Notes: generated by a model not told the origin, from the letters alone. A stretch of DNA of 64,000 nucleotides from Thioalkalivibrio sp. ALJT (GCF_000381825.1 NZ_KB907126.1:107065-171064); one strand, 5' to 3'. Counted from the stretch's first letter, positions 34,440 to 45,127 are shown. A program made the numbers and translations.

Positions 34440-35950
34440 CGCGCGTCGTCCCCCAGGATCGCCTCGACATAGGCATCCACGTCCAGCATCTGCTCACCGG
34501 CAGCCATGGCCAGCTGCAGGAACGGCTCGGCCGCCACACCCATCAGCACCGCCAGTGCCGCCAGTGCCGCCACCGGGGCATACAGCAACCACAGGCCGCC
34601 ACGCCCGGGCCACGCCGGCCCGTTGGCCGGAGCCTGCTCGCCGCGGGGGTCAGCCTTCCAGAACGCCTCGGCCCAGATCTTGACCATGGAGTAAAAGGTC
34701 AGCAGGCCGGTGATCAACGCGATCGCCACGATCCAGTAGGCCTCGACCTCCAGGCCCGCGCGCACCAGCATCAGCTTGACCAGGAACCCGGACAGCGGCG
34801 GCAGACCGGCCAGCGACAGCGCCGAGATCAGAAACAGCACTGACAGTCCGGGGTGCGTGCGGTACAGCCCGCCGAGATCCTTCAACTCGTGCGTGCCACG
34901 GGCGAAATAGGAAATCCCGCTGATCAGGAACAGGTTGGTCTTGACGATGCTGTGATGGAGGATGAACAGCAGCGAACCGGCCAGCGCCAGCGGGGTATGC
35001 AGGGCCAGGCCCATGATGATGTAGCCGATCTGGCTGACGCTGTGAAAGGCCAGGATGCGGCGGAACTCGAACTGCGCCGCCGCGCCCAGCACGCCCACCA
35101 GCATGGTGAAGCCGGAACCCCACAACAGGATATTCTGGGTGACCTCCGGGGCCTCGGTAAACATCAGCGTGAAGAAGCGGATCAGCGCGTACACCCCGAC
35201 CTTGGTCAGCAGAGCGGCGAAGATCGCCGAGATCGCCACCGGCGGGGTGTGGTAAGACGCCGGCAGCCAGAAGAACAGCGGGAAGGCCGCGGCCTTGATC
35301 GCGAAGGCGACCATGAACAGCACGCCCACCACGGTCACCAGGCCGGTGTTCTCGGCCTCGCCCATGTAGGCCGCCAGCTCCGCCATGTTCAGCGTACCAA
35401 ACAGGCCGTAGGTCAGACCCACCGCGGCCAGCAGGATCAGCGAAGACACCAGATTGAGAGTGACGTACTTGATCGCCCCCTCCATCTGCGCGCGCTCGCC
35501 GCCCAGGATGAGCAGCGCGAACGAGGCGACCAGCAGCACCTCGATCCACACATACAGGTTGAAGATGTCCCCCGTGAGGAAGGCCCCTGCGACCCCGGCG
35601 AGCAGCAACTGCAGCAGCGGGTGGTAGCCAAAGCGCTCGTGATCCCGGGTCATCGAGACGAGCGAATACAACGCGACGATCAGCCCCATCACGCCGGTCA
35701 GCAGGACCATGGTCGCGCTCAGCAGATCGGCCGCCAGCACGATGCCGAACGGCGCCTGCCAGCCCCCCATGTGCATGGCCAGCACGCCGTCCTTCCATAC
35801 CGCCACCAGCAGCCAGACCCCGGCGGCGGTCAGCGAGAGGCCGCCCACCACGCCGACCACGCGCTGCACCCCGCGCCACTGCCAGAAGGCCAGCGCGAGC
35901 GCCCCGAAAAACAGGGGGATGATGACCGGAAGGGCGACCTCGATCCTCAC
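34436..35950 (-). CDS. mrpD: Mrp Na+/H+ antiporter subunit D
   Basis: 504 residues, about fourteen membrane helices, homologous to complex I NuoM/Nuo[21 protein letters not shown] carries the conserved helix-5 Glu, and [20 protein letters not shown] and [15 protein letters not shown] carry the conserved Lys residues of the proton path. It forms the antiporter core with MrpA. Overlaps mrpC by four bases. Confidence 0.96.
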   Translation of the reverse strand: MRIEVALPVIIPLFFGALALAFWQWRGVQRVVGVVGGLSLTAAGVWLLVAVWKDGVLAMHMGGWQAPFGIVLAADLLSATMVLLTGVMGLIVALYSLVSMTRDHERFGYHPLLQLLLAGVAGAFLTGDIFNLYVWIEVLLVASFALLILGGERAQMEGAIKYVTLNLVSSLILLAAVGLTYGLFGTLNMAELAAYMGEAENTGLVTVVGVLFMVAFAIKAAAFPLFFWLPASYHTPPVAISAIFAALLTKVGVYALIRFFTLMFTEAPEVTQNILLWGSGFTMLVGVLGAAAQFEFRRILAFHSVSQIGYIIMGLALHTPLALAGSLLFILHHSIVKTNLFLISGISYFARGTHELKDLGGLYRTHPGLSVLFLISALSLAGLPPLSGFLVKLMLVRAGLEVEAYWIVAIALITGLLTFYSMVKIWAEAFWKADPRGEQAPANGPAWPGRGGLWLLYAPVAALAALAVLMGVAAEPFLQLAMAAGEQMLDVDAYVEAILGDDAR

Positions 35951-36300
35951 GTGTCCGTATCCTTCATTTCGTCCAGGTCATCCGCGCCCACCACCTCGTA
36001 GGCGCGATGGATCAGCACCACCGCAAAGGCGAGGACGCCAAAGCTGATAACGATCGCGGTGAGGATCAGGGCCTGCGGTAGCGGGTCGGCCACCACGCCG
36101 TCGGGCGTCAGCATGCCCTCGGGGATCAGCGGCGGCGCGCCCCGGGTCAGGCCCGAGGTAGCAAAGATCAGGAGATTGGCGGCGTTGGACAGCAGGATCA
36201 GGCCGATCACCAGCTTGACCAGGCTGCGCCGCAGCATCAGGTAGGTGGCCGTGGCGAACAGTACGCCCACCAGGATCGCGAGCAGGGGTTCCGCAGTCAT
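35947..36300 (-). CDS. mrpC: Mrp Na+/H+ antiporter subunit C
   Basis: 117 residues, three membrane helices, homologous to Nuo[21 protein letters not shown] and [20 protein letters not shown] are the MnhC signatures. ATG 36300 overlaps the mrpB stop by four bases. The acidic C-terminal tail ([11 protein letters not shown]) is hydrophilic. Confidence 0.95.
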   Translation of the reverse strand: MTAEPLLAILVGVLFATATYLMLRRSLVKLVIGLILLSNAANLLIFATSGLTRGAPPLIPEGMLTPDGVVADPLPQALILTAIVISFGVLAFAVVLIHRAYEVVGADDLDEMKDTDT

Positions 36301-36722
36301 TCTTCCGCCTCCGCCAGGGCCAGGACGATGGTCAGCACGGTGCCGATCACCACGAGGTACACGCCGATGTCGAACACCAGCGGGGTGGAGAGCTTGAGCT
36401 CGCCGAACAGCGGGACCTCCACGTCCCACCACAGCGAGGTCAGATAGGCACGCCCCTGCAGCAGCGCCGGTACGCCCGACAGGGTCGCCAGCAGCAGACC
36501 AATGCCCAGCATGTTGCGCGGGTCGATGCGCAGGATGGCGCGCGCCTTGTAGACATCGAAGGCGAACATGTACAGCGCGAAGGCCATCGCCGCCACCAGA
36601 CCGGCGATGAATCCGCCGCCCGGCTCGTCATGGCCGCGCAGCAGCAGGAACACCGAGAACAGCAGCAGCAGTGGCAGCAGCAGCCGCGTCCCCGTCTGCA
36701 GGATGAGCGAGCCAGCCATCAT
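36297..36722 (-). CDS. mrpB: Mrp Na+/H+ antiporter subunit B
   Basis: 141 residues with four membrane helices. [20 protein letters not shown] is the diagnostic MnhB motif. It overlaps the mrpA stop by four bases. A separate mrpB marks this as a group 1 type operon, without an mrpA-mrpB fusion. Confidence 0.95.
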   Translation of the reverse strand: MMAGSLILQTGTRLLLPLLLLFSVFLLLRGHDEPGGGFIAGLVAAMAFALYMFAFDVYKARAILRIDPRNMLGIGLLLATLSGVPALLQGRAYLTSLWWDVEVPLFGELKLSTPLVFDIGVYLVVIGTVLTIVLALAEAEE

Positions 36723-39022
36723 GACTTGCGGTCCTCCGCGCGGAACTTGATCATTGCGTACACGCCCACCGCCGCCAGCGCGAGCACGAACAGCTCGCCC
36801 AAGGTATCCAGAGCGCGGAAGTCGACCAGGATCACGTTGACGATGTTGCGCCCGTAAGCCGACGGCTCCGACTCGGCGATGTGGTATTCGGAGATCGCCG
36901 GGAAGTACTGCACGCCCAGGGTGGCCATCAGCACCGCGGTCATCGTCACGCCCACCGCCAGCGAGGCGATCACGTCACGCACCCGCGTGAGCGGATTGGA
37001 GAATTTCAGGAAGCCCGGCAGGCGGAACAGCACCAGCACCAGCAGGATCACGGTCAGGGTCTCGACCAGGACCTGGGTGATCCCCAGATCCGGCGCGCTG
37101 AAAAACACGTAGATCAGGGCCATGCCGAAGCCCACGATGCCCAGCGAGGCCACCGCGGCCAGCCGCGAATTCGTGGTGGCCACGAACATCGCCGCCAGGG
37201 CCACCAGGGCGACGATCACCCACTCGTGGATCAGGATGTCGTCGAAGCGCACCGAGACCTCGAAGCCGCCCAGCACCGCGAAGGTCCCGACCACCAGGGC
37301 CACGGTGGTCAGCATGGTCACCATCACGTAGGTGCGCAGGTAGCCGTTCTGCAGGACCCGGGTCTGGAACGCCGAGAACCACACCAGTCCGTCCATGAAG
37401 CGTTCGTAACCGCGCTCCGGCGCGATGCGTCCGACCGGCACCATGATGCGCCCGATGCCGGCACGCACCGAATCCCAGAAGCGATAGATCACCAGACCCG
37501 CGGCCAGGCTCAGCAGCGACATGCCCAGCGGCAGATTGATGCCGTGCCACAGCTTGAGCTCCATGCCGGTATCGGCCCCGTGGATGGACATCGCGGTGGC
37601 CGCCACCAGCGGCTGCGCCAGCGCCGGGAACAGACCGAGGACAAGACCCAGCACCGACAACACCGCCGGCCCTGCGAGCATCGCGCCCGGCGATTCATGC
37701 GGCGTGCGCTTGTATTCCCGACGCGCACCGAAGAATGGCCGCAGCCCGACGATCGCGGCCACCGCCACCACCAGGATGGCCGAGGCCAGCGCCAGCAGCG
37801 GCAGGACCACGGCCAGCGCGTCCGGCGCGCCCAGGGCCGCCTCCAGCATCAGTTCCTTGCCGACGAAGCCGAACAGCGGCGGCAGCCCGGCCAGCGACAG
37901 CGCGGCGATCACCGAGAACGCCGCGGTCAGTGGCATCGCGTGGCGCAACCCGCCCATGTTCGGGACTTCCTTCTCGCCGGTGCCGTGGTCGATGGAACCG
38001 GCGAGCATGAACAGCGCGCCCTTGTACAGCGAATGCGCCAGCAGGAAGGTCGCGCCGGCCATCGCGGCATACGGTGTGCCGATCCCGATCAGCATGGTCA
38101 ACGTGCCCAGCGCCATCACCGTGGAATAGGCCAGCAGCTTCTTGATCTCGGTGCTCTGGATGGCCATCCAGGCGCCGGTGAACATGGTCACCGCCCCAAA
38201 CAGGCCGAGCGTCCAGGTCCACAGTTCGGTGCCACCCAGCTCCGGGTTCAGGCGCGCCATCAGATAAACGCCCGCCTTGACCATGGTGGCCGAGTGGAGG
38301 TAGGCCGAGACCGGCGTGGGCGCGGCCATCGCGTTGGGCAACCAGAAATGGAACGGGAACTGGGCCGACTTGGTGAAGGTGCCCAGCAGGATCAGGATCA
38401 CCAGCGGCAGATACAGCGCATGCTCGTGCAGCGAGTCCTCTCCGGCCAGGATCTCCGAGAGCTCCCAGGACCCGGAGGCCACGCCCAGCAGCACCAGACC
38501 GGCGAGCAGGGCCAGACCGCCGCCCACCGTCACGATCAGGCCCTGCAGCGCGGCCTTGCGCGCCTTCAACTGCTCATGGTTGAAGCCGATCAGCAGGTAG
38601 GAGGTGATGCTGGTCAGCTCCCAGAAGATGAACATCAGGATGATGTTGTCGGCCAGCACCAGCCCCAGCATGGAGCCCATGAACGACAGGATCAGGACGT
38701 AGAAGCGCCCGAGGTCGCGGTGCGCCTCGAGGTAGCGCCCGGCGTAGCTGACCACGAACACGCCGATGCCCGCGATCAGCAGCGCGAACATCAGCGACAG
38801 GCCGTCGATCAGGAAGGAGAACTGGACATCCAGCCCGGGCATCCACTGCCAGGCCAGGCGCACGCTCTCGCCCCCCGCGACGGCGGGCAGGAAACTCGCG
38901 AAATAGACAAACAGCGCCGCCGGGAGCAGGGCCAGCACCCAGCCGCTGGCACGGCCGGTCAGACGGTGGACCACGGGGGCAACCGCTGCCACCAGAAATA
39001 TTGACAGAATCGCGTAGAGCAT
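36719..39022 (-). CDS. mrpA: Mrp Na+/H+ antiporter subunit A
   Basis: 767 residues, about twenty membrane helices, related to NuoL with an extra C-terminal membrane domain. [20 protein letters not shown] carries the helix-5 Glu, [20 protein letters not shown] and [14 protein letters not shown] carry conserved Lys residues, and the C-terminal part (from about 600) matches the DUF4040/MnhB-like region with [20 protein letters not shown]. It exchanges Na+ for H+ and supports pH homeostasis at high pH and salt. First gene of the operon. Confidence 0.96.
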   Translation of the reverse strand: MLYAILSIFLVAAVAPVVHRLTGRASGWVLALLPAALFVYFASFLPAVAGGESVRLAWQWMPGLDVQFSFLIDGLSLMFALLIAGIGVFVVSYAGRYLEAHRDLGRFYVLILSFMGSMLGLVLADNIILMFIFWELTSITSYLLIGFNHEQLKARKAALQGLIVTVGGGLALLAGLVLLGVASGSWELSEILAGEDSLHEHALYLPLVILILLGTFTKSAQFPFHFWLPNAMAAPTPVSAYLHSATMVKAGVYLMARLNPELGGTELWTWTLGLFGAVTMFTGAWMAIQSTEIKKLLAYSTVMALGTLTMLIGIGTPYAAMAGATFLLAHSLYKGALFMLAGSIDHGTGEKEVPNMGGLRHAMPLTAAFSVIAALSLAGLPPLFGFVGKELMLEAALGAPDALAVVLPLLALASAILVVAVAAIVGLRPFFGARREYKRTPHESPGAMLAGPAVLSVLGLVLGLFPALAQPLVAATAMSIHGADTGMELKLWHGINLPLGMSLLSLAAGLVIYRFWDSVRAGIGRIMVPVGRIAPERGYERFMDGLVWFSAFQTRVLQNGYLRTYVMVTMLTTVALVVGTFAVLGGFEVSVRFDDILIHEWVIVALVALAAMFVATTNSRLAAVASLGIVGFGMALIYVFFSAPDLGITQVLVETLTVILLVLVLFRLPGFLKFSNPLTRVRDVIASLAVGVTMTAVLMATLGVQYFPAISEYHIAESEPSAYGRNIVNVILVDFRALDTLGELFVLALAAVGVYAMIKFRAEDRKS

Positions 39023-39210
39023 CCGGCCAGTTCAGTCCTTTCAGTTCCGGGCTACGGGCGCAACGGCAAAGTCACGCAAAGGGCGCTTTTCCGTCGCAGC
39101 GGGGCCGAACACCAACCACCCCAGGCGACCGAGCGACGAAGCCTACCGGCTGGGCCAGGGCCGCGCAAGAAGCCCGGTTTCCCCCGAACAACCCGCAGCC
39201 CGGGCCCGAC

Positions 39211-39900
39211 TCAAACCCAGTCGCTGCGGCGCCGGCGCGAGGGGATTCGAGTCAGGATAATCCCGAGGATGACGGAACCCACCGTGACCAGGGCACCGGT
39301 CATGAACCAGCGGCGCTGGTTGTCGGCCTGCATCACCTCGACCTGGCGCCGAAACTCGTCAGCGGCATCGCGTGCCTCGACCAGGTCGCGTTCCAGCCGA
39401 CGATTTTCACGCTGAATCTCCTGCGGGCGTGCGGCAATGTCCCGCAATTCCTCCAGTTCCGTATTCATGTCCGCAAGCTGCGCCTGCAGCTCGTCGCGCT
39501 CAGTGGTGAGGGCGTTACGCCGGTCCAGAAGCTCCGCGATCCGACCCTCCTGGTCATCCGCACCGGAGCGAATCTCGGCCAGCTCGGCCTCAACCTCGGC
39601 CAGACGCTCGCGCGCATGCGGTTCGTCCTGCAGGTAACGCGTCAGGATCCAGGCGTCATTGCCGCTCGCCAGCCGTATCCGGCTCCAGCCATCACCGGAC
39701 CGCTCCAGCACCGTAACCGCCTGCCCGCCGCGCACGGAGCTGACGATGCGGTTCTGGTTCGAGGGCCCTGCGCGCACGCCCACCTCGAGCTCCTCGCTGA
39801 CATAGCGGGTCTGCTGCGCAGCCGCACCGCTCCAGGCCAGCATCAGCACTCCACTCAGAACCAGCGCCATCGCGCGTGGCGACCACCCATTCATTGTCAT
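39211..39900 (-). CDS. SH3-domain membrane protein, TIGR04211 type (YgiM-like)
   Basis: 229 residues. A signal peptide (MALVLSGVLMLAWSGAAAQQ) is followed by a bacterial SH3 domain (LEVGVRAGPSNQNRIVSSV ... WILTRYLQDEPHARER). A long Glu/Arg/Leu-rich coiled coil follows at about 90-195, then a C-terminal membrane helix (WFMTGALVTVGSVILGIILT) and a basic end. That order is the TIGR04211/YgiM layout, an envelope protein of unknown exact role. ATG 39900 was chosen for the signal peptide. Confidence 0.85.
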   Translation of the reverse strand: MTMNGWSPRAMALVLSGVLMLAWSGAAAQQTRYVSEELEVGVRAGPSNQNRIVSSVRGGQAVTVLERSGDGWSRIRLASGNDAWILTRYLQDEPHARERLAEVEAELAEIRSGADDQEGRIAELLDRRNALTTERDELQAQLADMNTELEELRDIAARPQEIQRENRRLERDLVEARDAADEFRRQVEVMQADNQRRWFMTGALVTVGSVILGIILTRIPSRRRRSDWV

Positions 39901-39998
39901 ATCGACAGCTGTCTCCTGCTGAGTCAGGGATTTCCCGTACTGCATTCTACATAAGGCGAGAGCCAACGCACGCCGCACTGAATTCACCGGAGGGCCGC

Positions 39999-40100
39999 CG
40001 GGTTTGAGCGATCGTCGCGAGCGTTGGGCAGGAGAACGAGCCTTTTTCCGGTCTCTCAAGGCGGATCATGAGGCCATGTAACGAGAGAGAGCGGAAAAAG
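39999..40100 (+). repeat. Intergenic repeat with 25-bp core and hairpin, copy 1
   Basis: The core at 39999-40023 begins CGGGTTTGAGCGATCGTCGC. It is followed by arms that pair: CCTTTTTCCGGTCTCTC (40041-40057) and GAGAGAGCGGAAAAAG (40085-40100), nearly complementary over 16 bp. Related copies lie at 41650-41698 (reversed) and 62173-62278. It lies between two genes on the minus strand and contains no gene. The family is unnamed to my knowledge. Confidence 0.65.
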
Positions 40101-40148
40101 ACCACTGTCCAGCACGCGCCGCAGATCCGTCTCGAATCCGACAGGCCC

Positions 40149-41501
40149 CTACAGGAAGCGCTCTCGCAGCGCGCGCGACGGCAGCGTCAACAGATCAAAT
40201 GCGGCCGGGACCAGCCGGCGCACCTGCGCGGCCACTACCGCCGACAGGTACAGAATCCCGACCATGAGCGACAGCACCAATGTCAGCAGGCCACCGAACA
40301 TGACCCGCGTCGACTGCAGGACGCCCACCAGCCACACGGGGGCCAGCGCTACCAGCAGCGGAATCAACAGCCCCAGCACCGCCCCCACTGATTGCTCGAA
40401 CAGACTCAGGGTAACCGGCGGTCCATCCGCGCCCGCCAGCAGCGTATCCATCAGTTCCTGACGATACGTCACCCACTCGAGATGGAACCCACCCACGGCC
40501 GAGACCAGCGCCAGTAGCGCGAGCGTCCCCCCCGCCAGCATGACAAGCACCCGCCGCAGCCCCTCGCTGCCGTCCAGCAACGCATGCGGCAGGAGCCGCG
40601 ACACGCCTCGCGCCTCCGCCAGCAGCCAGCCCGCCACCGCAGCCCCCCCCAGCAGGGTCGCCACCACCAAGTCCGGAAACGCGACGCCGTTCTCCCCGGG
40701 GAGCGCCGGAAACTGCGTCGCCAGGGCCGGTTCGAACAAACGCTGGTAGACCACCACCGCCACCCCGGCCAGCACCAGTCCGGCCACACCCAGCAGCCAC
40801 TGGCTGGCTGCCTGCAGATACGCCGGTAACTGGCGTTTCGCCAGGGGGGTATCGCGCTCGTATCGCGACAGCTCGCGGTCCAGGCGTTCGCCCTGACGCT
40901 CCAGTTCCACCAGACGTTGATGGGCCTGCTCCAGACGCCCGATCAACAGGTGCAGTGGCGCCTCCAGACGCCGCCGGGCCGACAGCAACCCGCGCGCGAC
41001 CTGACGCTGTTCCTCCATGCCCAACCGTGCAATACGCAGGATCGTCTCCTGCATGTCCTGCGCCAGGCGCTGACCCTGCGGCGTATCCGCCACCGGCGCA
41101 TTGGCCAGGGCCTCCAGCCGCGTCACCCAACCGGGCTCCGCCACCAACCGCGCCTCGTCACGCACATACGCATCTGCCAACTCCCGCAGGGTTTCGTGCA
41201 CCTGCTGGCGCAGGTCCGGGATCGTGGCCAGGTCATGCCCCACCATCCGGGCATAGCGCCGTTCCAGCGCCTGCACCGCCACCTGAACGCGTTCCGCCTC
41301 CAGCCGCGCCAGGTGCGCCTGATGCCAATGATGGGTCGCATCCCGAAGATGCTGGACCTGGCGGCGCAACGCACACACCAGACGCGTCACCCCGCCGGTC
41401 AGACCCACCAGCAGCCGCCGCACCGGACCGCGCGCGAAATCCAGCAACACGATCGCGACGGCAATGCCCAGTACCCACAGCAACACCGTGATGGCCACCA
41501 T
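40149..41501 (-). CDS. Unrecognised coiled-coil membrane protein
   Basis: 450 residues, family not recognised. One N-terminal helix (VAITVLLWVLGIAVAIVLLD) leads into a largely helical, Arg/Gln/Glu-rich cytoplasmic region to about residue 225. A probable coiled coil (RRRLEAPLHLLIGRLEQAHQ) comes near the end of that region. Six or so further membrane helices follow at about 235-430, with a periplasmic or loop segment FEPALATQFPALPGENGVAF. ATG 41501 follows a G-rich ribosome binding site; the frame is open to 41693. A mechanosensitive-channel-like or envelope role is only a guess. Single gene. Confidence 0.65.
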   Translation of the reverse strand: MVAITVLLWVLGIAVAIVLLDFARGPVRRLLVGLTGGVTRLVCALRRQVQHLRDATHHWHQAHLARLEAERVQVAVQALERRYARMVGHDLATIPDLRQQVHETLRELADAYVRDEARLVAEPGWVTRLEALANAPVADTPQGQRLAQDMQETILRIARLGMEEQRQVARGLLSARRRLEAPLHLLIGRLEQAHQRLVELERQGERLDRELSRYERDTPLAKRQLPAYLQAASQWLLGVAGLVLAGVAVVVYQRLFEPALATQFPALPGENGVAFPDLVVATLLGGAAVAGWLLAEARGVSRLLPHALLDGSEGLRRVLVMLAGGTLALLALVSAVGGFHLEWVTYRQELMDTLLAGADGPPVTLSLFEQSVGAVLGLLIPLLVALAPVWLVGVLQSTRVMFGGLLTLVLSLMVGILYLSAVVAAQVRRLVPAAFDLLTLPSRALRERFL

Positions 41502-41649
41502 AACCCCCCCGTTTGATTGTTCTTGTGCAGGCCACGCCGGGCACCCATCCGGCATGGTCCGAGCCCGCCCTCGCAAGCCTGCAGCGCGCCCCGTCCTCCA
41601 GGAGCCTGCCGGATTTGGAACGCCTCGACTGCGCGCGCGGGACAGCAGG

Positions 41650-41698
41650 CCTTTTTTTCGCTCTCCTGCCCTGCGCTCGCGACGATTGCCCAAACCCG
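41650..41698 (-). repeat. Intergenic repeat with 25-bp core, copy 2 (reversed)
   Basis: On the minus strand the core (41698-41674) reads CGGGTTTGGGCAATCGTCGC and continues GAGCG, then GGCAGGAGAGCGAAAAAAAG, closely paralleling copy 1. It occupies the 315-bp gap 41502-41816, in which I find no gene. Confidence 0.65.
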
Positions 41699-41816
41699 AC
41701 AGGCTCCTGGTGCCCTCGATTATGGCGGATTGATCCGACGCATGCGCACCCGCCGAGAGCCCTCAAGTTTGTGCGCCCCGAGCCGATACCCGACTTAAAT
41801 CCCCGGAGACCCCGCG

Positions 41817-42131
41817 ATGCTCAACCTCGATCTTCTGCCCGTCGCAGCGTCGGCCCGCGCCGAACCCCCGTCCTGGCTGGATGCCGGCTTCACGGCCGGC
41901 TGGATCCCGGCCTTTCGTGACCGCAAAACCGGCGAGGTGCACGCAAGCCACCTGGAAAACGGCCGCCTTGCCTGTACCCACATACTCGACACCATACCGC
42001 CGCACTGGGTCGCCGAACGCGACCCCCAGGGCCGTCCCGGCGCCCTGATCAGTGACATCCAGGCCGGCTATCTGCGCGGTGACCGTTTCTTCACCCTGGC
42101 CGAACTGCTGCGCTACCCCGCGGACGCCTGA
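41817..42131 (+). CDS. Small hypothetical protein
   Basis: 104 residues, family not recognised. Soluble, Pro- and Arg-rich, with aromatic residues spread through GWIPAFRDRKTGEVHASHLE, ACTHILDTIPPHWV and GYLRGDRFFTLAELLRYP. ATG 41817; codon use resembles neighbouring genes. It sits 90 bp upstream of fabA on the same strand, but nothing in it suggests a fatty-acid role. Confidence 0.6.
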   Translation: MLNLDLLPVAASARAEPPSWLDAGFTAGWIPAFRDRKTGEVHASHLENGRLACTHILDTIPPHWVAERDPQGRPGALISDIQAGYLRGDRFFTLAELLRYPADA

Positions 42132-42221
42132 CTGTCTCCGGCGCCGCCGTCACACCTGCGGCAATTGCTTTTACGCGCGGGTTTCGGTCCAATACCAGCC
42201 TCTTCCCCAAGCGGCTTCCTC

Positions 42222-42734
42222 ATGCAGAAGAACCAGTACGATCGCGACGAACTCCTGGCCTGTGGCTACGGCGACATGTTCGGGCCGGGCAACGCCCAGC
42301 TGCCCGTACCCAATATGCTGATGATGGACCGGATCACCCTGATCAACGGCGACGGCGGTCCGCACGGCAAGGGCGAGATGGTGGCCGAGCTCGACATCGA
42401 CCCCGACCTCTGGTTCTTCGCCTGCCACTTCCCGGGCGATCCGGTCATGCCGGGCTGCCTCGGACTCGACGCGATGTGGCAGCTGGTCGGTTTCTATCTT
42501 GCATGGCTGGGCAACCCCGGCCGCGGCCGCGCCCTGGGTGTGGGCGAGGTCAAGTTCACCGGCCAGGTACTGCCCACCGCGAAGAAGGTCACCTATCGCA
42601 TCGACATGAAGCGGGTGATCGCGCGCAAGCTGGTGCTGGGCATCGGCGACGGGATTGTCGAGGTCGACGGGCGGCCGATCTATGAGGCCAATGACCTGCG
42701 AGTCGGGTTGTTTACCTCCACCGAAAACTTCTAG
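42222..42734 (+). CDS. fabA: 3-hydroxydecanoyl-ACP dehydratase/isomerase
   Basis: 170 residues. It dehydrates beta-hydroxyacyl-ACP and isomerises trans-2- to cis-3-decenoyl-ACP, the branch point to unsaturated fatty acids. The active-site stretch [20 protein letters not shown] holds the catalytic His and, further on, the Asp; [17 protein letters not shown] is also typical. Length is the same class as E. coli FabA (172). The usual partner fabB is not adjacent here. ATG 42222 was preferred over an upstream in-frame start at 42165. Confidence 0.96.
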   Translation: MQKNQYDRDELLACGYGDMFGPGNAQLPVPNMLMMDRITLINGDGGPHGKGEMVAELDIDPDLWFFACHFPGDPVMPGCLGLDAMWQLVGFYLAWLGNPGRGRALGVGEVKFTGQVLPTAKKVTYRIDMKRVIARKLVLGIGDGIVEVDGRPIYEANDLRVGLFTSTENF

Positions 42735-42918
42735 CCCCACCCCCTTCCGAACACTCTGACTCGGGCGCCGCCCTTCCTCCGTACGCGGGTGGTGCCTCGC
42801 CCGCCCCGCCCGCCTGCCTCGTGGTGGCTGGACAAAGGGCACTAACACCCCGATGCCCAATCAGGGCCATGGTGGGACGAGGCAACAGGAACGGTCCACT
42901 TGCGGCAGGGAGGCCAGA

Positions 42919-44520
42919 TCATCCGTCCGCTTTGGATGACGCGCCGAACGCATCGTGCAGCCAGCCTCGCAGGGCGTCAAACCCGTCTTCGGCAGACTCC
43001 GAAGGCGGCTGCATCCCCGGCACAAAGCCGCGCGCAAGAAACGGCTCCAGCAACTCCGGATCGCCGGAGATCACATGCACCGGCACCGCCCAACTCGCCT
43101 CCTGACCGGTAATCAACGCCGCCGGCTGGTGATCCCCCAACATCAGAAATAAGGTCCGATCATCCACATGCTCGGCCGCATAGGCCCCGGTCACCTCCAG
43201 CGAATAACGCACGGACTGCGCATAGAAATCGCGCACTCGATCGAAGTCCCGCCACAGCACCTCCGGGGTCGGCCCCTGCCCGGCCCATTGGTCAAAGACT
43301 GCACCATCGCCGATCGCCCCCCAGTCCTCCAGCACCGGCAGGACCGGCGTCCACGGCGCATGCGAACTGATCAGCGCCAGCATCGCAAACACCGGCTCGC
43401 TTGCAGGTGCCCGGATCGCCCGCTCGAAGAACGCCCAGGTGTACTGATCCGGCATGGTCACCCAGAAAAAGGGCGGGCCCGCGTAGTCGAATTCGTGCCG
43501 GTCCACGATCCGATCCCAGCGAAACCAGCGCCCCTCCGGCCAGTCGAGCTGGATCGCCGGCGCCAGCATCGTCGTTGCATGGCCGGTTGCCTGAAAATCC
43601 TGAACCAGGGTGTCGCGGGTGCGCGTCTGCAGCTCGTCATAGTGCCCGGCATAGCGCACCTGCAGGCCCGTCAACAGCGAGGCCTGCGCCAGCCAGGATT
43701 GCCCCCCTGCGATCGGGGCCTCCAGCACGCCGGTCACGACATGCAGATCCGCCGCCTCCAGTTGCGCACCAATGGACTCCAGACTCGGCACGATCACCGG
43801 CGCATGGCGCGAGTCAAAGACGGCGGATACGCCATAGGACTCGACCAGCCCGAGGATCACGTCGACCCCCGCAAGGCCCGGGAGAGGGGTCGCCGTCGTC
43901 TCGTCCCGGGGCGTCTCCAGACGGGCACGAAAACGCTGGTTCTCGGCGCGAGCCTCGCGGGCGGCAACAAGCTGCTCCTGGAGCATCCCCGCCCCCGGCG
44001 CCGCCGTTCCCGGGGGCAGTGCGCCGCGCGCGGCGGCGAGCGTACCGACCATACCGAGCACGAACGCCCCGCCCGCGATGACTCGCGGAAGACGCGCGTG
44101 TCCCGCCGGCACCGCCAGGGCGCCGAGCCCGCGCCCGGCGCCCCAGATCACCGTCACCAGCAGCACGGCCAGCGCGCTACCCAGCAGCGCGGTCGCCAGC
44201 GCCCCGAGATTGCCCGTCACCAGCCGATAAACGGCATCCAGCAGCACCCAGTCCTGCGCCACGTTCAGTGGCCGCGACAGGCTGGCGCGGGTCAGAGCGT
44301 CGAACAACGCCAGCACCACCAGGACCAGGAGCCCCGAAGCCGCGAACCAGGCCAGGCCGCGCGCCAGCCGACCCGCCGGCAGCAGCGCGAACAGGCCCGC
44401 CAGCAACAAGGCCTCCCAGGCCAGGCCGTACGGCGCAATCCCCGCATACTGCGGCACCGCCAGGCTCAGCAGGACCGCATTCAGCAACACCAGCGTGAGC
44501 AACCAGCGCGTCATCGACAT
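42919..44520 (-). CDS. Membrane-anchored sulfatase-fold (alkaline phosphatase-like) protein
   Basis: 533 residues. Four or five N-terminal membrane helices (about 1-170) precede a periplasmic sulfatase-like domain. LGLVESYGVSAVFDSR is the first metal/nucleophile region, QSWLAQASLLTGLQVRYAG resembles the loop used by lipoteichoic-acid-synthase-like and phosphoethanolamine transferases, and LFLMLGDHQPAAL carries the conserved Asp-His metal pair. I infer transfer or hydrolysis of a phospho- or sulfo-group at the envelope; substrate unknown. It follows the cytochrome b561 gene by 7 bp. Confidence 0.75.
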   Translation of the reverse strand: MSMTRWLLTLVLLNAVLLSLAVPQYAGIAPYGLAWEALLLAGLFALLPAGRLARGLAWFAASGLLVLVVLALFDALTRASLSRPLNVAQDWVLLDAVYRLVTGNLGALATALLGSALAVLLVTVIWGAGRGLGALAVPAGHARLPRVIAGGAFVLGMVGTLAAARGALPPGTAAPGAGMLQEQLVAAREARAENQRFRARLETPRDETTATPLPGLAGVDVILGLVESYGVSAVFDSRHAPVIVPSLESIGAQLEAADLHVVTGVLEAPIAGGQSWLAQASLLTGLQVRYAGHYDELQTRTRDTLVQDFQATGHATTMLAPAIQLDWPEGRWFRWDRIVDRHEFDYAGPPFFWVTMPDQYTWAFFERAIRAPASEPVFAMLALISSHAPWTPVLPVLEDWGAIGDGAVFDQWAGQGPTPEVLWRDFDRVRDFYAQSVRYSLEVTGAYAAEHVDDRTLFLMLGDHQPAALITGQEASWAVPVHVISGDPELLEPFLARGFVPGMQPPSESAEDGFDALRGWLHDAFGASSKADG

Positions 44521-44527
44521 ACCGGGA

Positions 44528-45127
44528 TCAGAGGCGGGTACGCCCGAAGGTCATGCGCTGCATCACCCCGTCCCGGCGTACGCGCCAGTGCACCAGCGCC
44601 GCCGCCACATGGCCAACGATCAGGACCAGGGTCACCCGGCCCAGAATCTGATGCCAGGCGAACAGCGTCTCCGACAATACCGCGTCCTCCGGAAACAGCC
44701 CCGGCAGGATCAGAGGTCCCAGTTGCACCGCGTAGCCCCCCGCCGCAGTCGCCCACCACCCGATCACCGGCATCAGGATCAGCAGGCCATACAACAGCCC
44801 GTGCACAACCTCGGAACCGATCCGCTGCCAGCGCGCCAGCGCCACCCCATACGCCGGCTTGCCACGCCGCAGCCTGAGTCCGATACGCATCACCATCAGG
44901 ATCAGGATCAGCACCCCGAAAGTCTTGTGCCAGGTAAAGAGGCTGTTCGTCACTGCCTCGCCAAAACGCGCCTGCAGGCCCTCGAAGCCAAACCAGCCGA
45001 TCGTCCCGCCCAGCCCCAGTGCAACCAGCACCAGCACCGCCACCAGCCAGTGCAATACCCGCTGCGCGCGGCTGTAGCGCGGCCAGACGACTGCGCCCCC
45101 GTGCACCGCATCTCCTTCCTTTTGCAT
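44528..45127 (-). CDS. Cytochrome b561
   Basis: 199 residues, four membrane helices, with the His pairs that bind two hemes: RAQRVLHWLVAVL, TNSLFTWHKTFGVL, IGSEVVHGLLYGLL and SETLFAWHQILGRV. It is the short bacterial CybB-type protein that passes electrons between quinol and periplasmic partners. ATG 45127; a much longer open frame upstream has no family support. It shares an operon with the sulfatase-fold gene, an unusual pairing. Confidence 0.9.
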   Translation of the reverse strand: MQKEGDAVHGGAVVWPRYSRAQRVLHWLVAVLVLVALGLGGTIGWFGFEGLQARFGEAVTNSLFTWHKTFGVLILILMVMRIGLRLRRGKPAYGVALARWQRIGSEVVHGLLYGLLILMPVIGWWATAAGGYAVQLGPLILPGLFPEDAVLSETLFAWHQILGRVTLVLIVGHVAAALVHWRVRRDGVMQRMTFGRTRL

